The notes beneath the pieces were generated by a model. That model was given only the letters and a program-made list of their open reading frames with translations, searched no databases and was not told the origin of the DNA. Positions 1 to 8,909 of a stretch of 28,922 nt of DNA are shown in pieces (position 1 is the stretch's first letter; every line of letters begins with the position of its first letter). The position numbers and the translations under genes were made by a program. This stretch comes from Mikrocytos mackini. Taxonomy: Eukaryota > Endomyxa > Ascetosporea > Mikrocytida > Mikrocytiidae. Location of the stretch: positions 1-28,922 of the forward strand of contig JASNJN010000484.1 of NCBI GenBank assembly GCA_030180075.1, read 5' to 3'.

Positions 1-175
1 GTCACGTTTTTGAATGATTTTTAAAAAACACTTTAGTCAAACCCTAAAACTGTCAATTGAAAATATGGCGTTTTTTAAAAATNANTNANTNNNAACCCCA
101 TTCATTGACTAAAAAATTGACTAAATTTCGAGGGTCTCGTGACTAATTAGTCAAAAAAAATTGACTATTACCCAT
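1..175. repeat. GTCA/TGAC palindrome array (left edge)
   Basis: Short copies of TTAGTCAA (33-40) and TTGACTAA (105-112, 117-124), a perfect 12-bp palindrome GACTAATTAGTC (141-152) and TCAATTGA (53-60) crowd this stretch. Seven ambiguous bases lie at 83-93. The first 13 bases, GTCACGTTTTTGA, recur exactly at 27645-27657 inside a denser array of the same style, so the two are probably relatives. No coding potential is seen. Confidence 0.5.
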
Positions 176-204
176 CACTGGTATATACACTCGGGATACA
201 GAAT

Positions 205-525
205 TTGAAACAGCCTTTTTTACTTTGACAAACGGTTATTTAATTAATAACTCGGTCATCCTGTTACCGAGACCACACTCCCTGCCCGGCTGCCACCGGG
301 CTTCTTTCATATCCTTACTTGGCCGAACCAGCCCTCTTTTTCTCCCTTCTTTTCACCTGCGACCCGACTACCCAACTACCCTGCTACACTCTAAGGACGC
401 TCCGTCCTCGTCACACCCTGGTTCCCATGTGCCTTGTTGTCTGCCAGCTTACGTTCCCATTGCCACCTTCACGGAAGAAATTGGTCCTTCTTCCGCCTTC
501 ATTGAGTTTCTTTATTGAAACAGCC
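205..525 (-). mobile_element. Retroposon-like structured insert with 11-bp target duplication
   Basis: A 299-bp insert (216-514) lies between two exact copies of TTGAAACAGCC (205-215 and 515-525). It is far richer in G+C than its surroundings. Read on the minus strand it ends in six A residues (T6 at 216-221) right against the duplication, as retroposed sequences do. It holds at least four strong hairpins: 251-256/266-271, 284-289/296-301, 394-399/403-408 and 472-479/488-495. An open frame of 97 codons on the plus strand is not convincing as a protein. It may be a SINE or a retrocopy of a structured RNA; I do not recognise the RNA. The minus-strand GGTTCGGCC near 330 only loosely resembles a pol III B box. 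Confidence 0.55.
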
Positions 526-1022
526 ATATAATTTGAAAATATACATTAAATTAAATATAAAATATATACACATTGTTAATTTTATTTATATTTTATGTTA
601 ACAGTATTTGCTAATCATTTATATGGCAGCTTTTGGAGTTTTTAATTTCTACCCGAAAAAAATCAAAAGTTAAATTTTGAAATTTGAAATAATAAATTAA
701 TGAAGAAAATAATGACAAAAATAATTATTTAATACTCAATCCACTTCCCATCATTTGACAAACATGATACACAGAATTCAAAATGTGGTTAACTTTGTTA
801 TGTCATAAATTATGAATATCTTTTTAGAGATTTGAAAGAACAAACGCGTAATTAATTGAGTTCGATGCCCTGGTTTCATTTTATATTGTCAATGAAATCC
901 TTTAGAAATTATCTCTCTGTTTCCTATCATTTATTATTGTTTAAAATCTTTTAGGTGGTCTTTTAAACTCAGGCATAACTACTTTATTAATCATATTTTG
1001 TTGTTCTTATGTTTATCCTTTA
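526..1022. other. AT-rich stretch, nothing recognised
   Basis: No open frame, RNA gene or clear repeat is visible between the structured insert and the transposase relic. Composition is strongly A+T with many homopolymer runs. Confidence 0.5.
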
Positions 1023-1330
1023 TTAATATTCTCCGTTTATCTTATAAAACTTGTTTTGTATGTAAAAGAAGAAAACGTTTAATGTTATAGTTTCATGGCA
1101 AGATGCTTTCTCATAAGCATATAGCCACGTGATTATACGCCCCATCCTCTCTATTAATCGCGATAGATTCCAATTTTCAATATTAAGCTTTCTGTTCCAT
1201 ATACTTTGTTGTAAGATGTTTTGTTTCGCCCACAATATTCTAACTTAGCGTCTTTTATGGGCATACAAATTCCATCTGCAGGTATATTGGCATGGTCATT
1301 CTTAACTGTGTATATGTGGAAGACTTTTGG
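1023..1330 (-). pseudogene. Relic of Merlin/IS1595-type transposase (middle part)
   Basis: A 70-codon minus-strand frame (1235-1023) contains the pattern KLNIENWNLSRLIERMGRI followed by a WLYAYEKASCHET-like helix. This is the arrangement that follows the zinc ribbon in IS1595/ISXO2-type (Merlin) transposases, as in the better preserved copy at 19130-20051. Upstream, in another frame (about 1330-1240), there is coding-like sequence with spaced Cys residues that could be what is left of the ribbon. The DDE part is not found. The assignment rests on a short pattern only, so it is tentative. Confidence 0.35.
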
Positions 1331-1541
1331 TATTCTGTAGGAATCTTAAATCATGGAAGAAGTTTGAAAATAAAATTTTGAAATTTATGATTCTTTGGGA
1401 AAACGCAACTGTTGATAGTTTTGAATGAGAAATAAGTTTTAACAATACTTATATTCAACATATAATTGCTTAATTTTAAAATAAACAACAAATGAGCGAA
1501 ATTGACGAACCAGTTTTCAAAATTTAAAATATTTTCTATAA

Positions 1542-2261
1542 ATGAAGCTCGAATTATCAACACATGCAGTAACTTCAGCTTATCGTACACTTGGTTCATG
1601 GAGAAAGGTGGCCAAATTGTTTAAAAAGCCTATGGTATCAGTCTATAGGTATGTTAAACGAAGAAGTTACTACCAGAAAAAAGGAAATAAAAATCTTCAT
1701 GACAATCGTTTAGAACGAAAATTGAAAAGAATTTTCGAGAATAAAATTGTTACTTCAGCCAAGGATATCTATATTTCGGAAAATCTTCCGGGTAGTTATT
1801 CTTATTTCGTGAAATGGTTATCAAAAACCGGATACAAATTTAAAAATAGAATTAAAAAAAAGCTTTCTTACTAACAAATCAATAAAGAAACGATTGAAAT
1901 TTTGTGGATCGCACGTGGGAGGGGAAGTATTGACGGAAAAAATCGTTTTTACCGACGAAAACGATTCAACTTATATGGCCCAGACAGGTCATATAAGTTT
2001 TGGATAAAAGAGGACACAAGCAAGACGCAAGAAAAGAAATATATTAAAATTCAGTATTTTATTTAAAAGAAAACATTATGAAAAAACGGGAGTCATGATA
2101 TGGGGTAGTATATCCATGCGTGGGAAGGTTGATATGTTTTTATGCGAAAAAGCATAAATTCCAAAGAATATCAGGAAACTCTCACCAAATTACTCAATGG
2201 GCGCATTAAAGAAAAATATCACAACAATAGCTTTTTTCTACAGCAAGATAATGCGCACATA
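1542..2261 (+). pseudogene. Tc1/mariner-type transposase, frameshifted and truncated
   Basis: The first 110 codons (1542-1874) give an N-terminal helix-turn-helix with the SWRKVAKLFKKPMVSVYRYV pattern of Tc1/mariner DNA-binding domains. Downstream the catalytic domain survives in pieces in different frames: TEKIVFTDE with the first catalytic Asp (about 1935-1960), FNLYGPDRSYKFW (about 1967-2005), VMIWGSIS (about 2095-2115), and QQDNAH with the second catalytic Asp (about 2240-2260). At least three breaks separate these. The third acidic residue is missing because a foldback element starts at 2262. The gene is dead by eye; the family call is secure from the order and spacing of the motifs. Confidence 0.75.
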
Positions 2262-2570
2262 CCGAAGAAAACTGGAAAAAAGTGAACTCTAAATTTTCCG
2301 AATTTTTCAAAAAAATTTTTTTATTTATTAAAAACTTAAAAATAAAACAAAAAGCAAGGAACTTTTTCGAAAATACAATTTTCATCAAAAATAGTTGTTT
2401 TGGAGGTCATTTTAAATATATTACCCCTATGATAAAAGTGAAATTTAAAATTTTATTGTATTTTCTAAAAAGTTCCTTCTTTTTGTTTTATTTTTAAGTT
2501 TTTAATATGTAAAAAAATTTTTTCGAAAAATTCAGAAAATTTAGAGTTCACTTTTTTCCAGTTTCTTCGG
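2262..2570. repeat. Foldback / MITE with ~110-bp inverted arms
   Basis: The left arm (2262-2378) and right arm (2455-2570) are inverted copies of each other, about 90% alike by eye, around a 76-bp loop. Ends read CCGAAGAAA(A)CTGG. No target duplication is obvious (flanks end CACATA and begin CATGTC). It sits exactly at the joint between the mariner relic and the gypsy relic. Short open frames on both strands within it are products of the same repeat and not genes. Confidence 0.8.
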
Positions 2571-3070
2571 CATGTCAAGATAATAGACAAGAATACAAAA
2601 AACAGGAATACCAACAGAAAGGAAACCCGAACAACGGTTATTCTAAACAAAATTCCAATTTTCAAATAAGAACTGCCCCAAAGGAAACTGAAGAACTTCT
2701 TACCATAAAGGAAAGAGAGTATTCGAAAACAGATCCTACTTTGAATGTTTGTGTAAACAAGATTCCTGAAATTGGACTCATAGACACGGGAGCCAACTTA
2801 TCGTTTATACGAGAAAACTACCTAAACAGCACAAAGGTACCCTCGAAAACAACACCACCCAGGAAAATAATGTTTGGAAACTCAAGCACCGAACAAGCGG
2901 ACAAAGAAAGCACTCTTAGCGTGCAACTAGAAAACGATGTGAATCACACATAGACACACAATTTCATTGTGCTACCAAGAATGCCTTATGCCTTAATTCT
3001 TGGCACAGACTGGCTTAGAAAACAAAGAGCAATCGTAGATTTCGATACTGGAATCCTAACTGTAGACCAC
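2571..3070 (+). pseudogene. gypsy Gag tail and aspartic protease
   Basis: Open from the foldback edge, the frame gives a polar Q/N-rich tail of Gag, then a retropepsin with the active-site triplet region GLIDTGANLSFI (about 2770-2805). An in-frame TAG at 2951-2953 follows. The frame then continues with the protease C-terminal signature ALILGTDWLRK (about 2990-3020). Protease cuts the element's own polyprotein in the particle. The nucleocapsid zinc knuckle and most of Gag are absent, apparently lost upstream at the foldback junction. Confidence 0.8.
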
Positions 3071-4140
3071 ACTCATTATGAACTACTTCAAGAAGATAAG
3101 AGTGATGAACAGATAGAAAACAGGCTTGTAGAAAAAGCAAGATGCATCGAAATCAAATCCGAAGAACCTAAAAGCTACAAAGAAGAAGCTAAACTCTTAG
3201 TCAAGAAACAAAAACTTGAGAATCCACCTTTAGGAGAGATAGTCGGCGTTGAGCACCACATTTCCCTGACAGATTACACACCTATTTCTTCGAGAGCTTA
3301 CCCTCTTCCCATCTCAAAAGTAGGAGGGAGTGGAGGAGACACTACATGACTTAATCGATAAAGGAGTCATTCGTGAAAGCAATAGTCGCTTTGCTCATCC
3401 CGCAGTTCCGATTGTAAAACAAAATGGTACCATAAGATCTGCCATTGATTACAGGAAACTGAACAAAGTAACAATAAAAGAAGAATCCCTATTCCAAAGA
3501 TTACGGACATTATCGCACAACTTAGAGGATCAACAATTTTTAGCAAATTCGATTTAAACTCAGGCTACTATCAAATACGCCTCTCAGAAGAGTCAATACC
3601 TCTTACAGCATTCGTTTGTGGAAACCACAAATACGAATTTTTGAGGCTACCTTTTGGTTTAACAAATGCACCATACAGCTTTCAACAGTGTATGAGCCAC
3701 ATCTTTAAAGACCTTCCTTTTGTCAAAGTATACATTGACGACCTTTTGGTTCATAGCCAAACGGAAGCAGAACATGTGGACCACCTAAACACTTTCTTCA
3801 AGACCATACAACGCCATAACATTTCGATAAACTTCGAAAAGTAGTCAATATGGAAAGACGAAGCTCATTACGTAGGACTTATACTCAATGCCGAAGGAGC
3901 AAGATTTGACACAAGAAAAACAGACGCAGTAAAAGATTTTACTCCAAAGACCAAAACGGATGCACAAAGACTGCATGGACTCTTCAATTACTTTCGACCT
4001 GTAATACGCTATGCCGCAGACAGACTAGACTTCTTAACAGTAAAATTCCATAAGGGAGCAAAATTTTCATGGACCACTGAAGATGAAGAGAAGAAACAAA
4101 GTTTAATAAGGGATGTCCAATTTGTGACACCTTATTCTAT
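3071..4140 (+). pseudogene. gypsy reverse transcriptase domain
   Basis: Spacer sequence leads into an RT with the usual blocks: ISSRAYPLP (about 3285-3310), LIDKGVIRESNSRFAHPAVP (3350-3410), AIDYRKLNKVT (about 3440-3475), FSKFDLNSGYYQI (about 3535-3580), LPFGLTNAPYSFQQ (about 3650-3690) and the catalytic YIDDLLVHS (about 3730-3757). RT copies the element RNA into DNA. The domain is split by frameshifts near 3335 and 3490, a TAG at 3842-3844, and another shift near 4135. The thumb/connection part (VGLILNAEGARFD, LFNYFRP) is readable at 3870-4010. Confidence 0.87.
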
Positions 4141-4520
4141 ATAGACTTCGACAAACCCTTTGAAGTCTACACGGACGCCATCGACATCGGCTTAGGGGGA
4201 ATAGTCAAACAAGGAGAAAAGACCATAGGTTTCTATTCTCACAAACTAAATCTGACAGAACAGCGGTATACTATTCCAGAAAGGGAAATGTTAGCAATAT
4301 ACAAATGTCTAACATGTTTTAGGAATATGCTACTATTCGCAGATATAACAGTCTTCACAGATAATCGGAATATAATCGCCGATTCCGATCTTACCAAACG
4401 AAGAGAGCGATGGAAACTCATACTCTCGGAATTCAAACTAAAGTTAAAACACATCAGTGGTATCGATAAACAACCAGCTGATACACTTTCCAGTTTACAC
4501 ACCATAAAAGATGAGAAAAT
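4141..4520 (+). pseudogene. gypsy RNase H domain
   Basis: The frame after the shift near 4135 reads FEVYTDAIDIGLGGIVKQ (first catalytic Asp), EREMLAIYKCLTCFRNML (Glu block) and ITVFTDNRNI (second Asp block), followed by KHISGIDKQPADTLSS, the usual end of the domain (N in the common NxxAD motif is replaced by K-Q-P). RNase H removes the RNA strand during reverse transcription. It stays in one frame with the start of integrase down to 4947. Confidence 0.85.
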
Positions 4521-5275
4521 ACCTATATTTTACGAGCCAAAAGCTTTAGCAATACACCAGAAAGACACAGAAGTATACTTAAAAGAGAGATTTGCAGGTA
4601 TCACAGAAGAAATACAAGATACCACTTTGCACGTTGACGACAAACACCGAATTATTGTACCGAACATTCATGCCTATGCTTTCTTAGAAGAATTTCACCA
4701 ACATCTTCAGCACCCAGGTGGAAGGGCTTTATATGAGAACCTTCACAACTATTTCCACATCCCCGGTATAAAGAAACGAATTTCAAAGATAACCAAAGAA
4801 TGTGCGGATTGCCAGACAATGAAAAGATTAACACATACTAAAAGCGGAAAACTAACAGGAAATTTATACTGTGAACCCCTTTTACACGACTCTCTACAGA
4901 TATTATTGATCCTTTTCAAAGCCATAACTTCTCAGAACACATCTTAGGAGACAACTTCTCTATAGTAACTTTTACAGATCTTTGCACAAGATACACTGAA
5001 GTATTCATTCTAGGAAAGACAACTGCAGAAACTGTCCTTAAAAGTCTAACAAAATTCATAAACAAGAACGAAATAGAGCCGATTTCAATACTTTCGGACA
5101 ATGGACGACAATATACGTCAAAAAATTTCTCAGGAGGATGCCAGGGGATGGGAATAAAGAACAAGTACACTTCCCCATATAACCCACAAGGCAATGGCGT
5201 ATCGGAAAGAATAAATCAACAAATAGCCGATACTGTTACAGTAAACTACGAAGGTTTAGCCAATTTCAAGACTTA
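4521..5275 (+). pseudogene. gypsy integrase, zinc-binding and catalytic domains
   Basis: The HHCC zinc-binding module is visible as HQHLQHPGGRALYENL then ECADCQTMK (about 4695-4825). After a frameshift near 4895 the catalytic core reads VTFTDLCTRY (first Asp), ISILSDNGRQYTS (second Asp) and PQGNGVSERINQ (Glu), a complete DDE triad (about 4965-5215). Integrase joins the cDNA to host DNA. The frame stops at TAG 5273-5275, where an unrelated AT-rich block follows. Confidence 0.85.
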
Positions 5276-5740
5276 GTCGCTCCATTCTTAGCCAATTTTT
5301 AGGGGGTTTGGTCCAATTTAATTAAAAATATTTTGCTGTTTAAGTGCTTCTCGGGCTCTGAAAATAATACAGGATCTTGAAATTATTGAGTTTACCCCAA
5401 ATCAATCGTTTATACATTGTTTTATTAAGTTCTTTAGGCGGCAACATTCTAGTGTTAGTCAAATTAGAAAATAATTTTGAAATACTTGTAAATTGTGTTT
5501 ATCCCCATTTTTTAACCGAACTCTGTGGTTAAAATGTTTTCCCGTGGTTTTAAATACATTTAAAATTCACCATTCATGTTTTGTAAATGAAAATAGACAT
5601 TATAAATAGGTTTTATATGATTTTCCCGTATAGATGATACAACCAAGGGTCCCCCTTGGGGGAACAACAAATTGAGATTTTTGTTACCAAAATATATAAA
5701 GAGAATTTAGATGTCTTAGTCACTCTAATCTTAGCCAGCC
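5276..5740. other. Noncoding block interrupting the integrase
   Basis: About 450 bp with no gypsy coding signal separates the catalytic core from the C-terminal part. It is bracketed by two similar 26-mers (5270-5295 and 5713-5738; 21 of 26 positions equal) in direct orientation. It could be an insertion with a diverged duplication or scar. No inverted-repeat ends are seen; a short dyad AGGGTCCCCCTTGGGGGAAC lies at about 5647-5665. Confidence 0.45.
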
Positions 5741-6234
5741 CAAGGCATTTTGGGACAAAAACCGGCCAAACCTTCAGAGTTTACTGTAGAATGAATCTGG
5801 GAACACAATTGAAAACTTTAAAGAAAAAGATTGAAATAAAGCTGAACATAAACACAAACCGAAATTTAAACACGACGCCACAAGAAGCGAAAGACGGGTT
5901 TTCATGCTTTGACCCTTTAAAAAGGAACTTGGAAAACAAGCTTACAAGAAGCAAACAGAGGATGAAAAGCGTTATAAGATCCTCAGAAGAAAACAGAAAT
6001 CACAGAAGAAGCATCCATGAATACAAAGAAGGAGATTCAATCTGGTTGAGCCACATGCGTTCATGAATAACACAGCCATTCTGGCTAGGTCCTTTCATGA
6101 TGCTAGAAGTCTTAGATGAGAACAGAATAAGAATACAAGAAGACGAAAAAGAAAGTATCATAAACATAAAGAGAGTGAGACCTTGCTACACAAAGGAGAG
6201 GCAGGATGACGTGCGCCAACAACGTGAATTATAA
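5741..6234 (+). pseudogene. gypsy integrase C-terminal region
   Basis: From about 5870 the frame reads NTTPQEAKDGFSCFDPL, a long basic helical stretch, and HEYKEGDSIWLSH, the typical Ty3/gypsy integrase tail with its GDxVWL motif. An in-frame TGA at 6064-6066 is followed in the same frame by QPFWLGPFMMLEVLDENRIR and NIKRVRPCY, then the stop at 6232-6234. This last part is the GPF/Y module that closes many Metaviridae integrases. No chromodomain follows. Confidence 0.78.
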
Positions 6235-6671
6235 CTGATTATAACTAATCAGAAAATACGCCGAACATCCAACCGTTAAGAAAATCCACGAAATAAAAAT
6301 AAATAAAATAATATATAAAAAAACATCAAATATATAATTTCGTGAAAAATATACAATACACCACAAACAAGGTCACTGTTTGACCACTATGCCACTTACA
6401 ATCAAGTACCCGTCAGTAGCATAGACTATTCTGATTTTTAATAGTGCCTAAAAATGGTTTGACACCACAACATACAATATGCAAATGTTCTGTGACAAAT
6501 TTTTTTGAAATAAAACTGATTCTGATATACGAAATCCTCCCAAAACAAAGTAAATCGCTTATAATTATTAATGTAATTTCTTAAATTATAATAAACTCAT
6601 ATAATGCGTTGTGGTTTATTAATTTCACACTTCGATTTATATTTTCAACTCTTCATTTTACAATCTACAGA
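6235..6671. other. Intergenic region upstream of the exchanger gene
   Basis: AT-rich sequence between the gypsy relic and the exchanger start. No LTR, RNA gene or clear promoter motif is recognised. The exchanger frame stays open back to about 6609, but that upstream part begins with TTG and not ATG. Confidence 0.5.
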
Positions 6672-8834
6672 ATGGACTTCTTTACGATCGTGACATTACA
6701 ATTAATCCTTGTATTATTAGCTGGTAGTTTAATAAACTACCTTGTTGTCAGATACAACATATCCATTCCGTACACAATATTGTTGTCTTTAGCTTCTTGG
6801 GGTTTTTTAGAAATTTGCTATTTACTCAGAAACCAGATCGACTTCTGCAAGGACATCACGTCCTCAGTCAAAGAAATATATACGACAGACTCCAAGCTAT
6901 ACATAGACGTTCTTATTCCCGGTCTGTTGTTTGTATCTTCATTCACTGCAAAGTATCACATATTTGTACACGAGAAGTTCAAAGTATTTATGCTGGCCGT
7001 CCCAGGCGTGTTGGTATCCTCCTTTCTTTTTACAGGGCTTGTACTGATATACCCCACGCAAGGTACATGGCTCGACATACTCATGTCCGGTTCCATCCTC
7101 AGCGCAACCGACCCTGTCTCCGTTGTCTCTATTCTACAGGGATTTAGTGACTTAAAGAACATAACCACCTTAATTGAGGGAGAGAGTATGCTGAACGATG
7201 GGACGGCAATAATCTTCGCCTCAATAGTAGACGGTTATAGAAGTGGCGAAGGTGGGAACTCTGTGTACAGCTTCTTCAGGACAATTTTCTTCGACCTCAT
7301 TCTCCCCTTCATACTGGGGTACTTCATAGCCGTAGCAGCTAGATTTATCACTAACCTAATGCGCTTTCAATATCCGACTTCCATTATATTTCTCCTTTCC
7401 ACTGCGTACTTTCTTTTCTTGTTATCCGAATACACTATAGGGTCGAGCGGAATTTTATCACTGGTCTTTTACGGCTTAATTCTATCAAAAAACAGAGACA
7501 CTTTATTCGTACGTAAGAACAGACTTTACACAGAAAGCTTTTTGAGTTTATTGGAGTTTGTGCTTAACAGTCTTCTTTTCTATATTCTAGTTGTGCTTGT
7601 CCATGGTACTATATTAGACGTATATTTGGAAGGAGGAAGAGGAGACAAACTATTAGCATTAATCCTAGAATCTTTCTACTATTTCTTAGTGGTCAATATG
7701 AGCAGGTATATCTTGGTTATAATATTTAGCCCCATATTTCTATATACGGGGTATAAGAACAGCGCAAAAGAATTAGTCATTCTAGCTTTGTCTGGCTTAA
7801 AGGGCTTTATTAGCGTTTCATTGGCGTTAACATTATTTACAACAAAAGAAAAAGAAATTCTGTTCAAAGTAATACTGACTTCATTCATGACCCTCATTAT
7901 AAATGGATTACTAGTTAAACTGTACATCTTTGTGTTTAACATGAACAAAAAAGACGATTTAGATATTATGGTTTTGGAACAAACGAAAAGCACATTGAAC
8001 GATTTGAGGGATAAATATATATTCAAGCTAAAGAACTCAAAAACACCCGTCGAACCGGATTGGGGGTTTATAGAAGCAAAGACAATTAAATTCAAAACAA
8101 CACATATAAATAAGACAACGAAATCTAATAGCAATACAAATAATAAAAAAGCCAAAATAGAAGAAGACATTAATTTGGAATATCTAACAAACAATAAAAT
8201 ATTATTCAGACTTATAAACAAACAGCTGCTAAAATTGGAGGACCACGAGAGAATCTCGTCAGGAGCCTATCTCGACTTGAAACATTACTTGGAACTTGCC
8301 GAAGACAACAACGACATTTCAATTATAACAAAGTACACGATTGACAACTTCGGAAAAAATTACATTTATATGAAGCTATCTATGAACAATTGTTTTATGA
8401 AGTATTTCTCTTCTTTGTTAGTGAAACCTTTCTTTAAATCTTTTGAAAGGCTCTTTGTAGGCATAAGACTATTTCAAAAATTGAAACATGAGCTTGTGGC
8501 CGATGAAGCAGATGAAGAAGTTATTGCGGAAATAGAAAGTGAATACAAAAAGCTCATAGAATTTCTTGAACACATAAAAGAAGAACTCCCATTTTTCTGC
8601 CAAATGGTGTATTCTATCTTGGTAATTAGAATCGTCCTGTCTAAACTTAAGAATAAACTAAAGTTAATACATGGGAAAGGAATACTCAATGGAAAAGACT
8701 ACGGCATGCTAGTGGACAAAATAGAAGACAACTTGAACAGAATAGTCCACAGTAATTTCTTTAGGAACAACAAGTTTGAAGTTAAAAAGGAAATAAAAGC
8801 CATAGAACACAACAAAGATGTTGAGAGTTTATAA
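6672..8834 (+). CDS. Na+/H+ exchanger (CPA1/NHE family)
   Basis: A multi-pass cation/proton antiporter of about 720 residues that would trade Na+ (or K+) for H+ across the plasma or an organelle membrane. The first ATG in the frame is 6672; the frame is open 21 codons further up but without ATG. The N-terminal ~440 residues hold about 12 hydrophobic segments. Two CPA1 signatures are clear: SATDPVSVVSIL (Asp codon 7110-7112) and EGESMLNDGTAIIF with the paired Asn-Asp (7194-7199). GLKGFISVSLAL (about 7795-7830) is the later conserved block. The remaining ~290 residues are a cytoplasmic tail, with a low-complexity Lys/Asn/Thr linker (8090-8160) and helical acidic regions near 8490-8580. It is convergent with the Rpn9 gene, stops 75 bp apart. 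It looks intact. Substrate choice cannot be read from sequence. Confidence 0.92.
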   Translation: MDFFTIVTLQLILVLLAGSLINYLVVRYNISIPYTILLSLASWGFLEICYLLRNQIDFCKDITSSVKEIYTTDSKLYIDVLIPGLLFVSSFTAKYHIFVHEKFKVFMLAVPGVLVSSFLFTGLVLIYPTQGTWLDILMSGSILSATDPVSVVSILQGFSDLKNITTLIEGESMLNDGTAIIFASIVDGYRSGEGGNSVYSFFRTIFFDLILPFILGYFIAVAARFITNLMRFQYPTSIIFLLSTAYFLFLLSEYTIGSSGILSLVFYGLILSKNRDTLFVRKNRLYTESFLSLLEFVLNSLLFYILVVLVHGTILDVYLEGGRGDKLLALILESFYYFLVVNMSRYILVIIFSPIFLYTGYKNSAKELVILALSGLKGFISVSLALTLFTTKEKEILFKVILTSFMTLIINGLLVKLYIFVFNMNKKDDLDIMVLEQTKSTLNDLRDKYIFKLKNSKTPVEPDWGFIEAKTIKFKTTHINKTTKSNSNTNNKKAKIEEDINLEYLTNNKILFRLINKQLLKLEDHERISSGAYLDLKHYLELAEDNNDISIITKYTIDNFGKNYIYMKLSMNNCFMKYFSSLLVKPFFKSFERLFVGIRLFQKLKHELVADEADEEVIAEIESEYKKLIEFLEHIKEELPFFCQMVYSILVIRIVLSKLKNKLKLIHGKGILNGKDYGMLVDKIEDNLNRIVHSNFFRNNKFEVKKEIKAIEHNKDVESL

Positions 8835-8909
8835 TGTAAATAAATCTGATTTTTTATTCTACTAAGTTTAACAATAAATAAAATATTTTGATTATGTTTG
8901 ATAAATTAT
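8835..8909. terminator. Shared 3' end between convergent genes
   Basis: Only 75 bp separate the two stop codons. AATAAA-type poly(A) signals occur on the plus strand at about 8838 and 8872-8880, and TTTATT-rich sequence gives signals for the minus strand. The transcripts probably overlap at their 3' ends. Confidence 0.45.

Larger units (their letters stand above)
2571..6234 (+). mobile_element. Ty3/gypsy (Metaviridae) retrotransposon, 5'-truncated and broken
   Basis: A gag-pol remnant in the order protease, reverse transcriptase, RNase H, integrase, which is the Ty3/gypsy order. Gag is missing except for a short tail. Visible breaks include TAG at 2951, frameshifts near 3335, 3490, 4135 and 4895, TAG at 3842, a noncoding block at about 5275-5740 inside the integrase, and TGA at 6064. 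No long terminal repeats were found in the window. This is an old, inactive copy; its parts are described separately. Confidence 0.88.

Noticed and set aside
225-531. Two overlapping open frames of 97 and 70 codons
   Set aside because: They lie in the structured insert, are Pro/Ser/Leu-rich and overlap each other; the hairpins and flanking duplications explain the region better.
2282-2665. Lys/Phe-rich open frames on both strands
   Set aside because: They are the two arms of one foldback element read in opposite directions.
6609-6671. N-terminal extension of the Na+/H+ exchanger by 21 residues
   Set aside because: The frame is open but its first codon at 6609 is TTG; the first ATG is at 6672.
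7679-8221. 180-codon minus-strand frame
   Set aside because: It lies wholly antisense to the exchanger gene and has no family signal.
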